Source: Lachnospiraceae bacterium (GTDB taxonomy: Bacteria; Bacillota; Clostridia; Lachnospirales; Lachnospiraceae). Taken from it: a stretch of DNA of 51,694 nucleotides. The DNA is taken from NCBI GenBank assembly GCA_021205755.1, contig JAJPWX010000001.1, forward strand, positions 1-51,694, read 5' to 3'. The notes below the pieces were generated by a model that was given only the letters and a program-made list of their open reading frames with translations, did not search any database and was not told the DNA's origin. Positions 1-6,917 of this stretch are shown one piece after another; positions within the stretch are counted from its first letter, which is position 1; each line of letters starts with the position of its first letter. The position numbers were made by a program, and so were the translations under genes.

Positions 1-980
1 GAGCGCCGCGTCTCCGGGTTCAAGGTGCTTTCAAACACCGCGCCGAAGATGGTGGGGCTGATTCCTGACCAGTCGAAGCCTGTGCTGGCTTTCTCCAATA
101 ACAGATCACGAATTTCATCTGTAAAGATCGGTATCTCGATGTCCTCATCGGAGAAAAGTCCGCCGTTGACATAGGGGAACGCTGCCAGTTCTGGATTCTC
201 CTCTGCCAGATAAGGATCACGTTCTTCCACCGGAGTATCCAAAATCTGAAACAGTTCCATCATTGCCTTGCGCATATGACGGGTGTCGGATTCCGCCAGA
301 TAATCATGGAACATCCCGTGCCGTCCGAAGATGCCAGCATCCTCTGCATAAAGGCAGAACACCAGACGGACGCATAGCACGTTCAGACTGTGCATCGCTT
401 TCTTGCTGGTGGGGTCGCGGTATTGCTTGGCAAACGCATCATAAAGCAGGCCGACGATCTCACCGGCGGCCATGGAGACTTCCATTTCACGTTTCAAATG
501 CTCGTTGCCCGTGTCCACCAGAAATTGCAGGCGATAGTATTCCTTTGGCAGATCCTCCAGCTTGATGATCTCCGGTTCTCCGCCGGGCTTATTCATGTCG
601 TAGACCCAAAACTCCGCAAAGTTGCAGGTCACGACCCACCGGGGATGCTTGTCCACTGGAAGCTCCACAATATATCGCTTTGCCTGCTGGAAAGGCGTCA
701 GAAATGTCCCATCAGATTGCTTGATGGGCTTTTTCAAATCCTTTCCCAGACCTTTTTGCTCGATCATCACTCTGGTAGACGGGATCATACCGTCGATAAA
801 GCTGGTGTGGTCGAGATGTACCTGTTCTTCAAAAACAATAAAGTGCGTCGGACTTTCCACGCCGTACACACTTTGCAGCAGTTCCAGCCAGAATGACTGG
901 CTTTCACCCTTTTCATAGCCGCGGCCCTTCCAGTGTTCAGCAAAGGCTTTTGCAGCGGCTTTCTGTTCTGTATCTGTCAT
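1..980 (-). CDS. N-terminal part of a class I SAM-dependent DNA methyltransferase (MmeI/YeeA type), cut by the window edge
   Basis: An uninterrupted minus-strand frame begins at the ATG at 980 and runs off the left edge after about 326 codons, so it has no stop here. The start reads MTDTEQKAAAKAFAEHWKGR, and the last visible residues include GAVFESTLNPETRR. Both resemble the N-terminal and spacer regions of large type IIG/IIL-like (MmeI, YeeA) methyltransferases, where an N-terminal domain precedes the adenine methylase core. The catalytic NPPY motif would lie outside the window. Such enzymes modify DNA for restriction or phage defence; whether this one also cuts cannot be seen. The gene diverges from the metal-resistance genes and lies in the accessory region. 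Family assignment is from recognition of the N-terminal sequence, so the class is fairly sure and the exact system is not. Confidence 0.72.
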   Translation of the reverse strand, partial: MTDTEQKAAAKAFAEHWKGRGYEKGESQSFWLELLQSVYGVESPTHFIVFEEQVHLDHTSFIDGMIPSTRVMIEQKGLGKDLKKPIKQSDGTFLTPFQQAKRYIVELPVDKHPRWVVTCNFAEFWVYDMNKPGGEPEIIKLEDLPKEYYRLQFLVDTGNEHLKREMEVSMAAGEIVGLLYDAFAKQYRDPTSKKAMHSLNVLCVRLVFCLYAEDAGIFGRHGMFHDYLAESDTRHMRKAMMELFQILDTPVEERDPYLAEENPELAAFPYVNGGLFSDEDIEIPIFTDEIRDLLLEKASTGFDWSGISPTIFGAVFESTLNPETRR

Positions 981-1112
981 AAGCGGTTCCCCCATGCCCC
1001 GGAATTATCACTGTTTATGATACCACATTCAGGAGGCTTTCTCAATCGGAGGTTGTCTGTATTTTAAGAATTTCTGTGGAAAATAGATAACGGTATGGTT
1101 TTTGGTGGACGA

Positions 1113-1164
1113 TTGACAAACACCCCAAAATGCTATATCATATACACATACACCCTTATGTATG
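1113..1164 (+). promoter_or_regulatory. Promoter and probable operator of the CsoR-family repressor gene
   Basis: TTGACA at 1113-1118 is followed after 17 bases by TATCAT at 1136-1141, a good sigma-A promoter. Just downstream, 1148-1164 reads ATACACCCTTATGTATG. This has the same layout (ATAC, C-run, ATAs, GTAT) as the two repeats in front of the ATPase gene, so it is probably an autoregulatory operator for the repressor encoded immediately after it. Operator function is inferred from the similarity. Confidence 0.65.
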
Positions 1165-1179
1165 TCAGGAGGTAATGGA

Positions 1180-1455
1180 ATGAGACAATGTATGGATGCG
1201 GACAATCTGCATCGCAGATTAAAGAAAATAATCGGTCAGGTACAGGCGATTGACCGTATGGTAGATGAAGATGTTCCCTGTGAGGATATTCTGGCACAAA
1301 TCAATGCGGCGAAATCTGCCCTGCATGGCTGTGGTAAGGTTGTCCTGGAAGGTCATATTCAGCATTGCGTGAGGGACGGCATTGAACATGGTGATGCAGA
1401 TAAAACTATAGCAGACTTCACAAAGGCAGTAGAGCGTTTCGCCAACATGGGATAA
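1180..1455 (+). CDS. CsoR/RcnR-family metal-sensing transcriptional repressor
   Basis: This 91-residue protein has the all-helical DUF156 fold signature (LHRRLKKIIGQVQAIDRMV near the N terminus). The metal-ligand set of copper sensors is visible: Cys34, His59 and Cys63 in the order C-x24-H-x3-C. Extra cysteines (Cys4, Cys51) and His62 could alter specificity. The family binds DNA as a tetramer without metal and releases it when metal is bound. The ATG at 1180 is chosen because AGGAGG at 1167-1172 lies seven bases upstream; the ATG at 1162 would include that ribosome binding site in the coding sequence. The neighbouring P1B ATPase and repeated C-run operators support control of metal export. 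Copper is the best guess, but other soft metals are possible. Confidence 0.88.
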   Translation: MRQCMDADNLHRRLKKIIGQVQAIDRMVDEDVPCEDILAQINAAKSALHGCGKVVLEGHIQHCVRDGIEHGDADKTIADFTKAVERFANMG

Positions 1456-1547
1456 CCACAGAATCAACAAAACTTTTCAACATTTCATTTTGAAATTTAG
1501 AGAATCACCCGTTTTTTCGGAGCTGGTTCTCTTTTTTTTTGCCCCTC

Positions 1548-1603
1548 TTGACAACCCATACCCCCATAAGTATAATATAGATACACATACCCCTATTGGT
1601 ATA
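1548..1603 (+). promoter_or_regulatory. Consensus promoter with two CsoR-like operator repeats for the metal ATPase
   Basis: TTGACA (1548-1553), a 17-base spacer and TATAAT (1571-1576) form a perfect sigma-A promoter. Two similar pseudo-palindromes flank it: ATACCCCCATAAGTATA at 1558-1574, which covers the spacer and -10, and ATACCCCTATTGGTATA at 1587-1603, just after the start region. Their C-run/G-run layout matches CsoR operators. Binding at the first site would occlude the -10, as expected for metal-derepressed transcription. Confidence 0.72.
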
Positions 1604-1619
1604 AGTCTGGAGGAATAGA

Positions 1620-3500
1620 ATGAAACAGTTGATGAAAAAGCTGGAGTCGCTTTTGGAAAAGGGTGGCACAAAAAAAGATATTACACTGCTTGTGATATCA
1701 GGAATATTCCTGATACTCAGCTTAACAGGTTGGAATCCGCTCCCGTTCGACTTAGCATGGATTTCGATTATCTTATGTGGTATCCCGATTATTCTGGAAG
1801 CCATTATCGGACTGGTCACTGCCTTTGACATCAAAGCGGACGTTCTGGTATCCATCGCTCTGATTGCCTCGGTCTGCATCGGTGAGGATTTTGCCGCCGG
1901 TGAAGTCGCATTTATCATGCAGTTGGGCGGACTGCTGGAGGACTTGACGGTTGCAAGGGCAAGAGCCGGTATCGAAAAGCTGGTGCATCTGACGCCGCAA
2001 ACAGCACGGCTTATTGCAGATGGAACTGAGAAAATTGTTCCTGCGGAAGAAGTTCCTGTAGACGCTCTGCTGCGTGTCCTTCCGGGCGAAACGGTTCCCG
2101 TGGACGGCGTGATTGTTTCAGGACAGACTTCTGTCAATCAGGCTGTTATGACCGGCGAGTCTCTGCCGGTGGATAAGACAGTGGGTGATGAGGTGTCCAG
2201 TGGTACGGTTAACCAATTCGGCGCTTTTGAAATGCGGGCTACTAAGGTTGGTGAGGACAGCTCTATTCAGAGGATGATACGGTTGGTGCAGTCAGCAGAT
2301 GCAGGAAAGGCAAAAATCGTAGGCGTAGCTGACCGCTGGGCTACTTGGATTGTTGTGATTGCCCTCTCTGCCGCCTCCTTAACCTGGCTCATCAGCGGTG
2401 AAATCATCCGCGCGGTAACGATACTCGTTGTGTTCTGCCCGTGTGCGCTGGTGCTTGCCACACCAACGGCAATTATGGCGGCAATCGGAAACGCCACCAA
2501 ACACGGCTTCCTTGTCCGAGAGGGCGATGCGCTGGAGAGGCTGGCTTCTGTCACTAAAATCACCTTTGACAAGACAGGAACGCTGACCTATGGAACGCCG
2601 CAGGTTATTAAAGTCGTAAGCATTGCAGACGGAATTGCCGATACCGAACTGTACCGTATTTGCGCATCGACGGAGCAGTTTTCGGAGCATCCCCTGGGGA
2701 AAGCGATTGTCCGTTCGTATAAGCAGGACAATGATGCGGAACTTCTCCCTTGTGAAAACTTTCAGATGCTCCCAGGACGTGGCGTCTGCGCCGAGGTTGG
2801 CGGGCAAATTATCCTTGCAGGCAATCTGGAAATGCTCACAGAAAACAAGATAGATGTGTCGGGGGCTGTTCTTGCACAGGTGAATCAGTATCTGTCCCAG
2901 GGCTGCACTGTGACTTATCTCGCGGTGTCCGAACGGCTCAGCGGATATATTGTTCTTTCGGACACGATGCGTGAGGAAAGCGTCGGTATGATTGACGCAT
3001 TGAAAGATTTAAATGTACAACCTGTCCTTTTGACGGGAGATAATGAAAGAGCCGCCTCCGCCATTTCCACTCAGCTTCATATCGAAGAACTTCATGCGGA
3101 TTGTCTGCCGGAGGACAAATTAAACTGGATAGACGCTTACCAAAAGAAAGACGAGGCTGTCTGCATGATTGGTGATGGCGTGAACGATGCGCCCGCCCTG
3201 AAAAAAGCGAATGTTGGTATTGCGATGGGCGGCGTGGGAAGTGATATTGCAGTTGATGCGGCAGACATCGCCCTGGTGGACGATGAAGTAAAAGAACTGC
3301 CCCATTTGATTGCATTATCTAAGCGGATGATGGCGACGATTAAGCTGAATATGACTTTTTCCATGACGCTGAATGTTATCGCTATCATTCTCGCAATCAT
3401 CGGAACATTAAACCCGGTTGTCGGTGCGTTGGTACATAATGCCGGCTCGGTTTTAGTGATTATAAATTCAGCACTGCTGTTGAGATGGAGGAAAAAGTAA
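1620..3500 (+). CDS. P1B-type heavy-metal-translocating ATPase
   Basis: This 626-residue integral membrane pump has all P-type landmarks: TGES in the actuator domain (near residue 180), the membrane CPC at Cys273-Pro-Cys275, the phosphorylated Asp317 in DKTGT, a SEHPLG motif in the nucleotide domain, and GDGVND near 518. Transport is ATP-driven export of soft-metal cations. There is no N-terminal CxxC metal-binding domain, so the protein is shorter than typical CopA. The last helix carries HNAGSVLVIINS instead of the usual CopA residues, which leaves copper, zinc or cadmium open. It follows a CsoR-family repressor and is translationally coupled to a small membrane protein (TAATG overlap). The ATG at 1620 follows GGAGG at 1609-1613. 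The pump assignment is firm; the substrate is not. Confidence 0.93.
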   Translation: MKQLMKKLESLLEKGGTKKDITLLVISGIFLILSLTGWNPLPFDLAWISIILCGIPIILEAIIGLVTAFDIKADVLVSIALIASVCIGEDFAAGEVAFIMQLGGLLEDLTVARARAGIEKLVHLTPQTARLIADGTEKIVPAEEVPVDALLRVLPGETVPVDGVIVSGQTSVNQAVMTGESLPVDKTVGDEVSSGTVNQFGAFEMRATKVGEDSSIQRMIRLVQSADAGKAKIVGVADRWATWIVVIALSAASLTWLISGEIIRAVTILVVFCPCALVLATPTAIMAAIGNATKHGFLVREGDALERLASVTKITFDKTGTLTYGTPQVIKVVSIADGIADTELYRICASTEQFSEHPLGKAIVRSYKQDNDAELLPCENFQMLPGRGVCAEVGGQIILAGNLEMLTENKIDVSGAVLAQVNQYLSQGCTVTYLAVSERLSGYIVLSDTMREESVGMIDALKDLNVQPVLLTGDNERAASAISTQLHIEELHADCLPEDKLNWIDAYQKKDEAVCMIGDGVNDAPALKKANVGIAMGGVGSDIAVDAADIALVDDEVKELPHLIALSKRMMATIKLNMTFSMTLNVIAIILAIIGTLNPVVGALVHNAGSVLVIINSALLLRWRKK

Positions 3501-3676
3501 TGGTCATTAGTATTATTGGCGCAGTCATTGGAGCCATGATTGCAGCGTTTGGTCTGTACTATCTGGTCAAGGAATGGAAAGACCCTGAGTCGAAAAAGAT
3601 TTATGGTATTATCAGCGGGATTGGCGGAGTGATTTTCATCGCCATGCTTATAAAGTTGCTGGTAGAACTACTGTAA
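3500..3676 (+). CDS. Small two-helix membrane protein coupled to the metal ATPase
   Basis: This 58-residue protein begins at the ATG that overlaps the ATPase stop codon (TAATG), with GGAGG at 3487-3491 eight bases upstream. An in-frame ATG at 3485 lies before that ribosome binding site and is less likely. The sequence is two hydrophobic stretches (about residues 3-23 and 38-57) joined by a charged loop, KEWKDPESKK. I do not recognise a named family. Overlap with the pump gene suggests co-translation and perhaps a regulatory or stabilising role in the pump complex, but nothing in the sequence proves it. No metal-binding Cys or His cluster is present. Confidence 0.75.
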   Translation: MVISIIGAVIGAMIAAFGLYYLVKEWKDPESKKIYGIISGIGGVIFIAMLIKLLVELL

Positions 3677-3703
3677 ATAACATACGGATCATAAAAACGC
3701 GGT

Positions 3704-3743
3704 AATGCCCATCAGAGAAATTACGGTATCTCTGGTGGGCATT
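3704..3743. terminator. Hairpin ending the metal-resistance operon
   Basis: AATGCCCATCAGAGA (3704-3718) pairs with TCTCTGGTGGGCATT (3729-3743) across a ten-base loop, with one G-T pair. The following T content is modest (ATTATGTTTAT), so this is a probable rather than ideal intrinsic terminator. Confidence 0.65.
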
Positions 3744-3906
3744 ATTATGTTTATACCCCTTTCCCTGCTCAGAAATCTGATAGAAAAAAGTTGGCTGTAT
3801 TCGGTCATTTATCGGGTGTGGTTCTTTTTAGAAATCATTTCTTGATGGAAAGTGCAAAACGAGCGGTCAATAATATGGGCTGTTGTCAAGCCAGCCTGTC
3901 ACATGA
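3744..3906. other. Non-coding remnant DNA between the metal operon and the ParB-like fragment
   Basis: No convincing gene, repeat or RNA is visible. The frame of the downstream ParB-like fragment is closed by TGA at 3904-3906, so its missing 5' part is not present here. Confidence 0.4.
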
Positions 3907-4456
3907 CTGCTACTTCATATCTTGCAGGAGCATCCGGAGATTCCGTATAAGACCTTCGAGATGGAGTTCCCCGACCGCTATGCTGTGCTGGCATGGATTT
4001 GCCACAATCAGCTGGGCCGTCGCAATCTGACGGAGGAGCAAAAAAAGTACCTGATTGGGAAACAGTACAATTCCGAAAAGAAATCCGATTTCAGAGGCAA
4101 TCAGTACACTTCAACCGATGAAAGTGCTTGTCCCCCCAAGGGGGACAAGCAAAAGCGCACCTGGGAAAAGGTCGCTGAAGAAAACCATGTCGGGAAGAAA
4201 TATGTGTATAATGCCGGGCGCTATGCGGATGGCGTGGATGCCGCCGATGAAATCGAACCCGGCATCCGTCAGGATATTTTATCCGGCAAAATTGCTCCCA
4301 CGGCAAAGGATGTCTCGGAAGTTGCTGACGCCGAACCGGAGGAACGTCCAGAGATGGTCAGGCGGCTCCGTATGACAAAAGAAGAAAAAAACGAAGAACT
4401 GAGACGGATGAGGGAAATCGGTGAAAGTTTACGAACTGCCAGGAAGGTGACGGAGG
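3907..4456 (+). pseudogene. Fragment of a ParB-like/HTH DNA-binding protein of a mobile element
   Basis: The open frame contains PEIPYKTFEMEFPDRY, then NQLGRRNLTEEQKKYLIGKQ, then a stretch (KRTWEKVAEENHVGKKYVYN) resembling the helix-turn-helix of ParB-like and plasmid regulatory proteins in Firmicutes elements. The N-terminal part is missing: the frame opens after a stop at 3904 with only a TTG at 3922 as possible start. The C-terminal part runs out of recognisable sequence near 4456, where a recombinase begins in a different reading frame. The ORF itself continues to a stop at 4536, but that tail is the recombinase read out of frame. This is therefore a doubly truncated remnant and probably inactive. 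It marks the region as derived from a conjugative or integrative element. Confidence 0.55.
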
Positions 4457-5467
4457 AAAGTATCAACCATTCACGACATCCACAAGGTACTCCGTTGTGC
4501 ATTCAATCAGGCCGTGAAGTGGGAGTACATCGCTAAGAACCCGTTCTTAAATGCGACCCTTCCGGAGCATAAGGAAAAGAAGCGTTCGGCATTAACGCCG
4601 GAGCAGCTTTTCAAGGTGCTGGACTTTACTGACCGGCCTGAAATCTACGACTACTACATGATGCACTGTGCCATTCAGCTGGCCTTTGCTTGCAGTATGC
4701 GCGGTGGTGAGGTCGGCGGCGTTCAGTGGGACCGCATCAACTTCGCTGAGAGGACGCTTTATATTGACAGGGTCATTGACCGGGTTGACCGCAAGCTGGC
4801 TGACACCCTGGCAAAAATGGATGTGATGTACCGTTTTCCGAATCTCTATCCCGGCACCAGGACGATGATTGTTCTCAAGCAGCCTAAGACCGAGGGAAGC
4901 ATCCGCAATGTCTACATCCCGGAAACGGTCATTCAGAAGTTGCAGACGTTGAGAAAGCTCCAGGATAAGCTCAAGGTTGAGCTGGGAGATGACGGCTATA
5001 TGGATTATGGCCTTGTGATTTGTCAGGCAAACGGAAGACCCATCATGACGGAGCATCTGAATAAGCGCTTCAAGGATATTCTCACCGCCATGAATGACCC
5101 GGAGATTGATGTGAGCGACATCGTTTTTCACAGCATCCGTCACACCAGCGCAGGCGTAAAGCTCCGACTTTCCAATGGTGATCTGAAAGCTGTTCAGGGC
5201 GATGGAGGGTGGAGTACGCCGGATATGGTAACAAAGCGTTATGCTCATATTCTTGATGAAGACAGGCGCTCGATTGCTTCCCAGATGGAAGAACGCTTCT
5301 ATCATAACGCAGGCAACATTGACCCCATCGAACCGAAGCCTGTTCCGGAGGAAAACAAGGCTCCCGCTGCTCCGACTTTAGATGCAAACGCGCTTGCATC
5401 GCTCCTGACCAGCAACCCCGAACTGCTGGCAGAAGTTCTGAAGTCCGTCCAGCTTGCTAATTCGTGA
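4457..5467 (+). pseudogene. 5'-truncated tyrosine recombinase (phage/ICE integrase)
   Basis: The frame is readable from about 4457 (STIHDIHKVLRCAFNQAVKW...) to the stop at 5467. It lacks the arm-binding and early core-binding domains; the longest ORF starts only at a GTG at 4514 and has 317 residues. The catalytic domain looks complete: the first Arg lies in SMRGGEVGGVQW, the second box is HSIRHTSAG, a Trp replaces the third-box His (GDGGWS), and the Tyr is in TKRYAHILDEDRRSIA. Without its N-terminal domain it is unlikely to perform normal integration. It lies directly beside att-like repeats and tRNA-Arg sequences, exactly where an integrase of a tRNA-targeting element is expected. The break coincides with the end of the ParB-like fragment, pointing to an internal deletion. 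Confidence 0.8.
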
Positions 5468-5692
5468 GCATTTTATTAGCATCACGATTCAGTGGTCAAA
5501 AAGCCTTATTAGCAAATCTCCTCCAAACGGCCCGAAAAAAGCCGATTTCGAGATCGCCAATTAGCAAATTGGCCGCTGAAAAGTGTCCGCTCCAAAGGTT
5601 CACCTTTTCCCATGAAGGGCTGTGGCACGGAAATTTATTAGCAGATTTTATTAGCAAAAAACTTGATCACTTTTTTATTGCAAGGCAAAAAG

Positions 5693-5729
5693 AACGCCGA
5701 AAGCCTTGAAAAATAAGGCTTTCGGCGTT
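5693..5729 (-). terminator. Intrinsic terminator of the tRNA-Arg gene
   Basis: AACGCCGAAAGCCTT (5693-5707) and AAGGCTTTCGGCGTT (5715-5729) form a perfect 15-bp stem with a seven-base loop. On the minus strand it is followed by CTTTTTG. It ends seven bases after the tRNA 3' end. Confidence 0.85.
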
Positions 5730-5735
5730 GTTAGC

Positions 5736-5812
5736 TGGCGTCCGCGAGGTGACTCGAACACCCGACCTACCGCTTAGGAGGCGGTCGCTCTATCCAACTG
5801 AGCTACGCAGAC
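5736..5812 (-). tRNA. tRNA-Arg (anticodon CCT)
   Basis: A complete 77-nt cloverleaf reads on the minus strand. The acceptor stem pairs GTCTGCG with CGCGGAC and the 3' CCA is encoded at 5736-5738. The anticodon stem is ACCGC/GCGGT around the loop CTCCTAA, giving anticodon CCT. The T loop is TTCGAGT. A strong terminator follows. The gene sits between integrase-associated repeats, so it may belong to, or have been duplicated by, the integrated element. Confidence 0.93.
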
Positions 5813-5865
5813 GTATGAAGTTTATTAGCAGAGGTCCCCGCGGAAAAGTGTCCGCTTTAGGTTCT

Positions 5866-5905
5866 CTTAGGAGGCGGACGCTCTATCCTACTGAGCTACA
5901 GAGAC
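5866..5905 (-). pseudogene. Truncated 5' half of a second tRNA-Arg(CCT): attachment-site junction
   Basis: From 5905 leftwards the minus strand reads GTCTCTGTAGCTCAGTAGGA and continues through D arm and anticodon (CCGCCTCCTAAG) before diverging at 5865, where an intact tRNA would close the anticodon stem with GCGG. Instead AGAACC and the integrase-associated repeat follow. Anticodon stem, T arm and acceptor 3' strand are therefore missing. The shared block CTTAGGAGGCGG (5866-5877 here, also inside the intact tRNA) is the likely crossover core. The product cannot be a functional tRNA. Confidence 0.78.
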
Positions 5906-6032
5906 TTACACCCGCTCAGTATACTACATCCGGCCTGAAATTACAAGCCATCATTTTTAAGTCAAAATTCATGCTCACATTCAAAGCATTCACACTCAAA
6001 GGTGCATCTGCAAAGATATCTGCAATTTCATG

Positions 6033-6908
6033 TCATTCAAACTGAATCTTCCCTTGCAGCCAGATATTTCCTTTGAATCTGCGTCCAACCTCCGGCTCGC
6101 CGAGCAAATCCTTTTCGTTGATGCAAACGTCAAACAGAAGATCGTTGCACTCGATATTCATCAGATAGATTTTCTCGCCAGTGGATGAATTTTCTACCTT
6201 CTTGCAGTATTCAATATTGCCCATAATCTGATACTGATCGCATTCAATCCCATATGGCATGAAAAAAGTGTCAACGATGGAGTAAACGTCCTCATTGTAC
6301 ATTCTTCTGGATATCATGGAATATGTATCCATATCTTCAATTGTCAGACTTTCAATGGCTTCCTCATCTCCATTTTTCGCGGCAGACATCAGCTTACTGT
6401 GTTTTTCGGTCGTTATATGCTGCTGGTTCAGCTGGTGGGTATCCTTCTGAATAGGGAAAAGCACCATTCCATTGTTGGAAAGACCAGCAAGAGTAGCTGT
6501 CACTTTGCGGTTGAAAATCTTATTCAAGACTCCTTCCCGTTGATATTCGGCTGCGTTTTGAAGGTAGAAAATGATGGAAACGCCAATATGGCAGTCCTCA
6601 CAGACGCCGGCGTAGGAGACGCCGTCTACGCGTCTCTCCAGCGTCACATCTTCCACCGGGGTAACTTTTGCCCCATTAAAATAAGGAAAATAATATTGCC
6701 TGTGAAATCCGTTTTCATCCAGACTGCCGCAAATTGCAATTCCCATATCGGTAGCATATTCTTTTTTCATCTGGATGAAAACAGTCTTATTCTCTTCTTT
6801 GGCGATTTCCCGCTCCGTATAATCATGAAAAACCTCGTCCAGAAGCTTTTCCATATCCGTTTCATTATTTATTTCACTGAATCCGATTGCCCTTAAATAT
6901 GAATGCAT
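6033..6908 (-). CDS. DUF3881-family protein of unknown function
   Basis: This 291-residue soluble protein starts MHSYLRAIGFSEI and resembles the DUF3881 family, which I know mainly from Lachnospiraceae. No catalytic motif, signal peptide or membrane segment is visible. A CEDCHIG stretch near residue 105 contributes two cysteines but no complete metal site. The ATG at 6908 is preceded by AAGGAG five bases upstream, a slightly short spacing. It lies nine bases downstream of serS on the same strand, so the two are probably co-transcribed, but that does not reveal its role. It is the first chromosomal gene past the tRNA integration site. The family name is from sequence recognition and should be treated as probable. 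Confidence 0.72.
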   Translation of the reverse strand: MHSYLRAIGFSEINNETDMEKLLDEVFHDYTEREIAKEENKTVFIQMKKEYATDMGIAICGSLDENGFHRQYYFPYFNGAKVTPVEDVTLERRVDGVSYAGVCEDCHIGVSIIFYLQNAAEYQREGVLNKIFNRKVTATLAGLSNNGMVLFPIQKDTHQLNQQHITTEKHSKLMSAAKNGDEEAIESLTIEDMDTYSMISRRMYNEDVYSIVDTFFMPYGIECDQYQIMGNIEYCKKVENSSTGEKIYLMNIECNDLLFDVCINEKDLLGEPEVGRRFKGNIWLQGKIQFE

Positions 6909-6917
6909 GTATGCTCC

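Larger units (their letters stand above)
5473..5830 (+). repeat. TTATTAGCA direct repeats next to the integrase (probable attachment-site arms)
   Basis: TTATTAGCA occurs at 5473-5481, 5506-5514, 5635-5643, 5648-5656 and 5822-5830, with a shorter AATTAGCA at 5559-5566, all in the same orientation. A longer block, GAAAAGTGTCCGCT followed by AGGTTC, occurs at 5578-5602 and again at 5843-5864. Direct repeats downstream of a tyrosine integrase and beside a tRNA gene are the usual form of arm-type integrase binding sites. The spacing is irregular, which argues against CRISPR. Function is inferred. Confidence 0.6.

Noticed and set aside
390-896. 168-codon plus-strand ORF
   Set aside because: It is antisense to the methyltransferase frame, has no ribosome binding site, and its sequence is not protein-like.
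5473-5830. TTATTAGCA repeats as a CRISPR array
   Set aside because: Repeats are only nine bases, spacing is irregular (13 to 170 bases), and no cas genes are present.
5728-6045. 105-codon plus-strand ORF over the tRNA region
   Set aside because: It is the translation of the tRNA-Arg gene and the truncated tRNA; the repeats in it are tRNA sequence.
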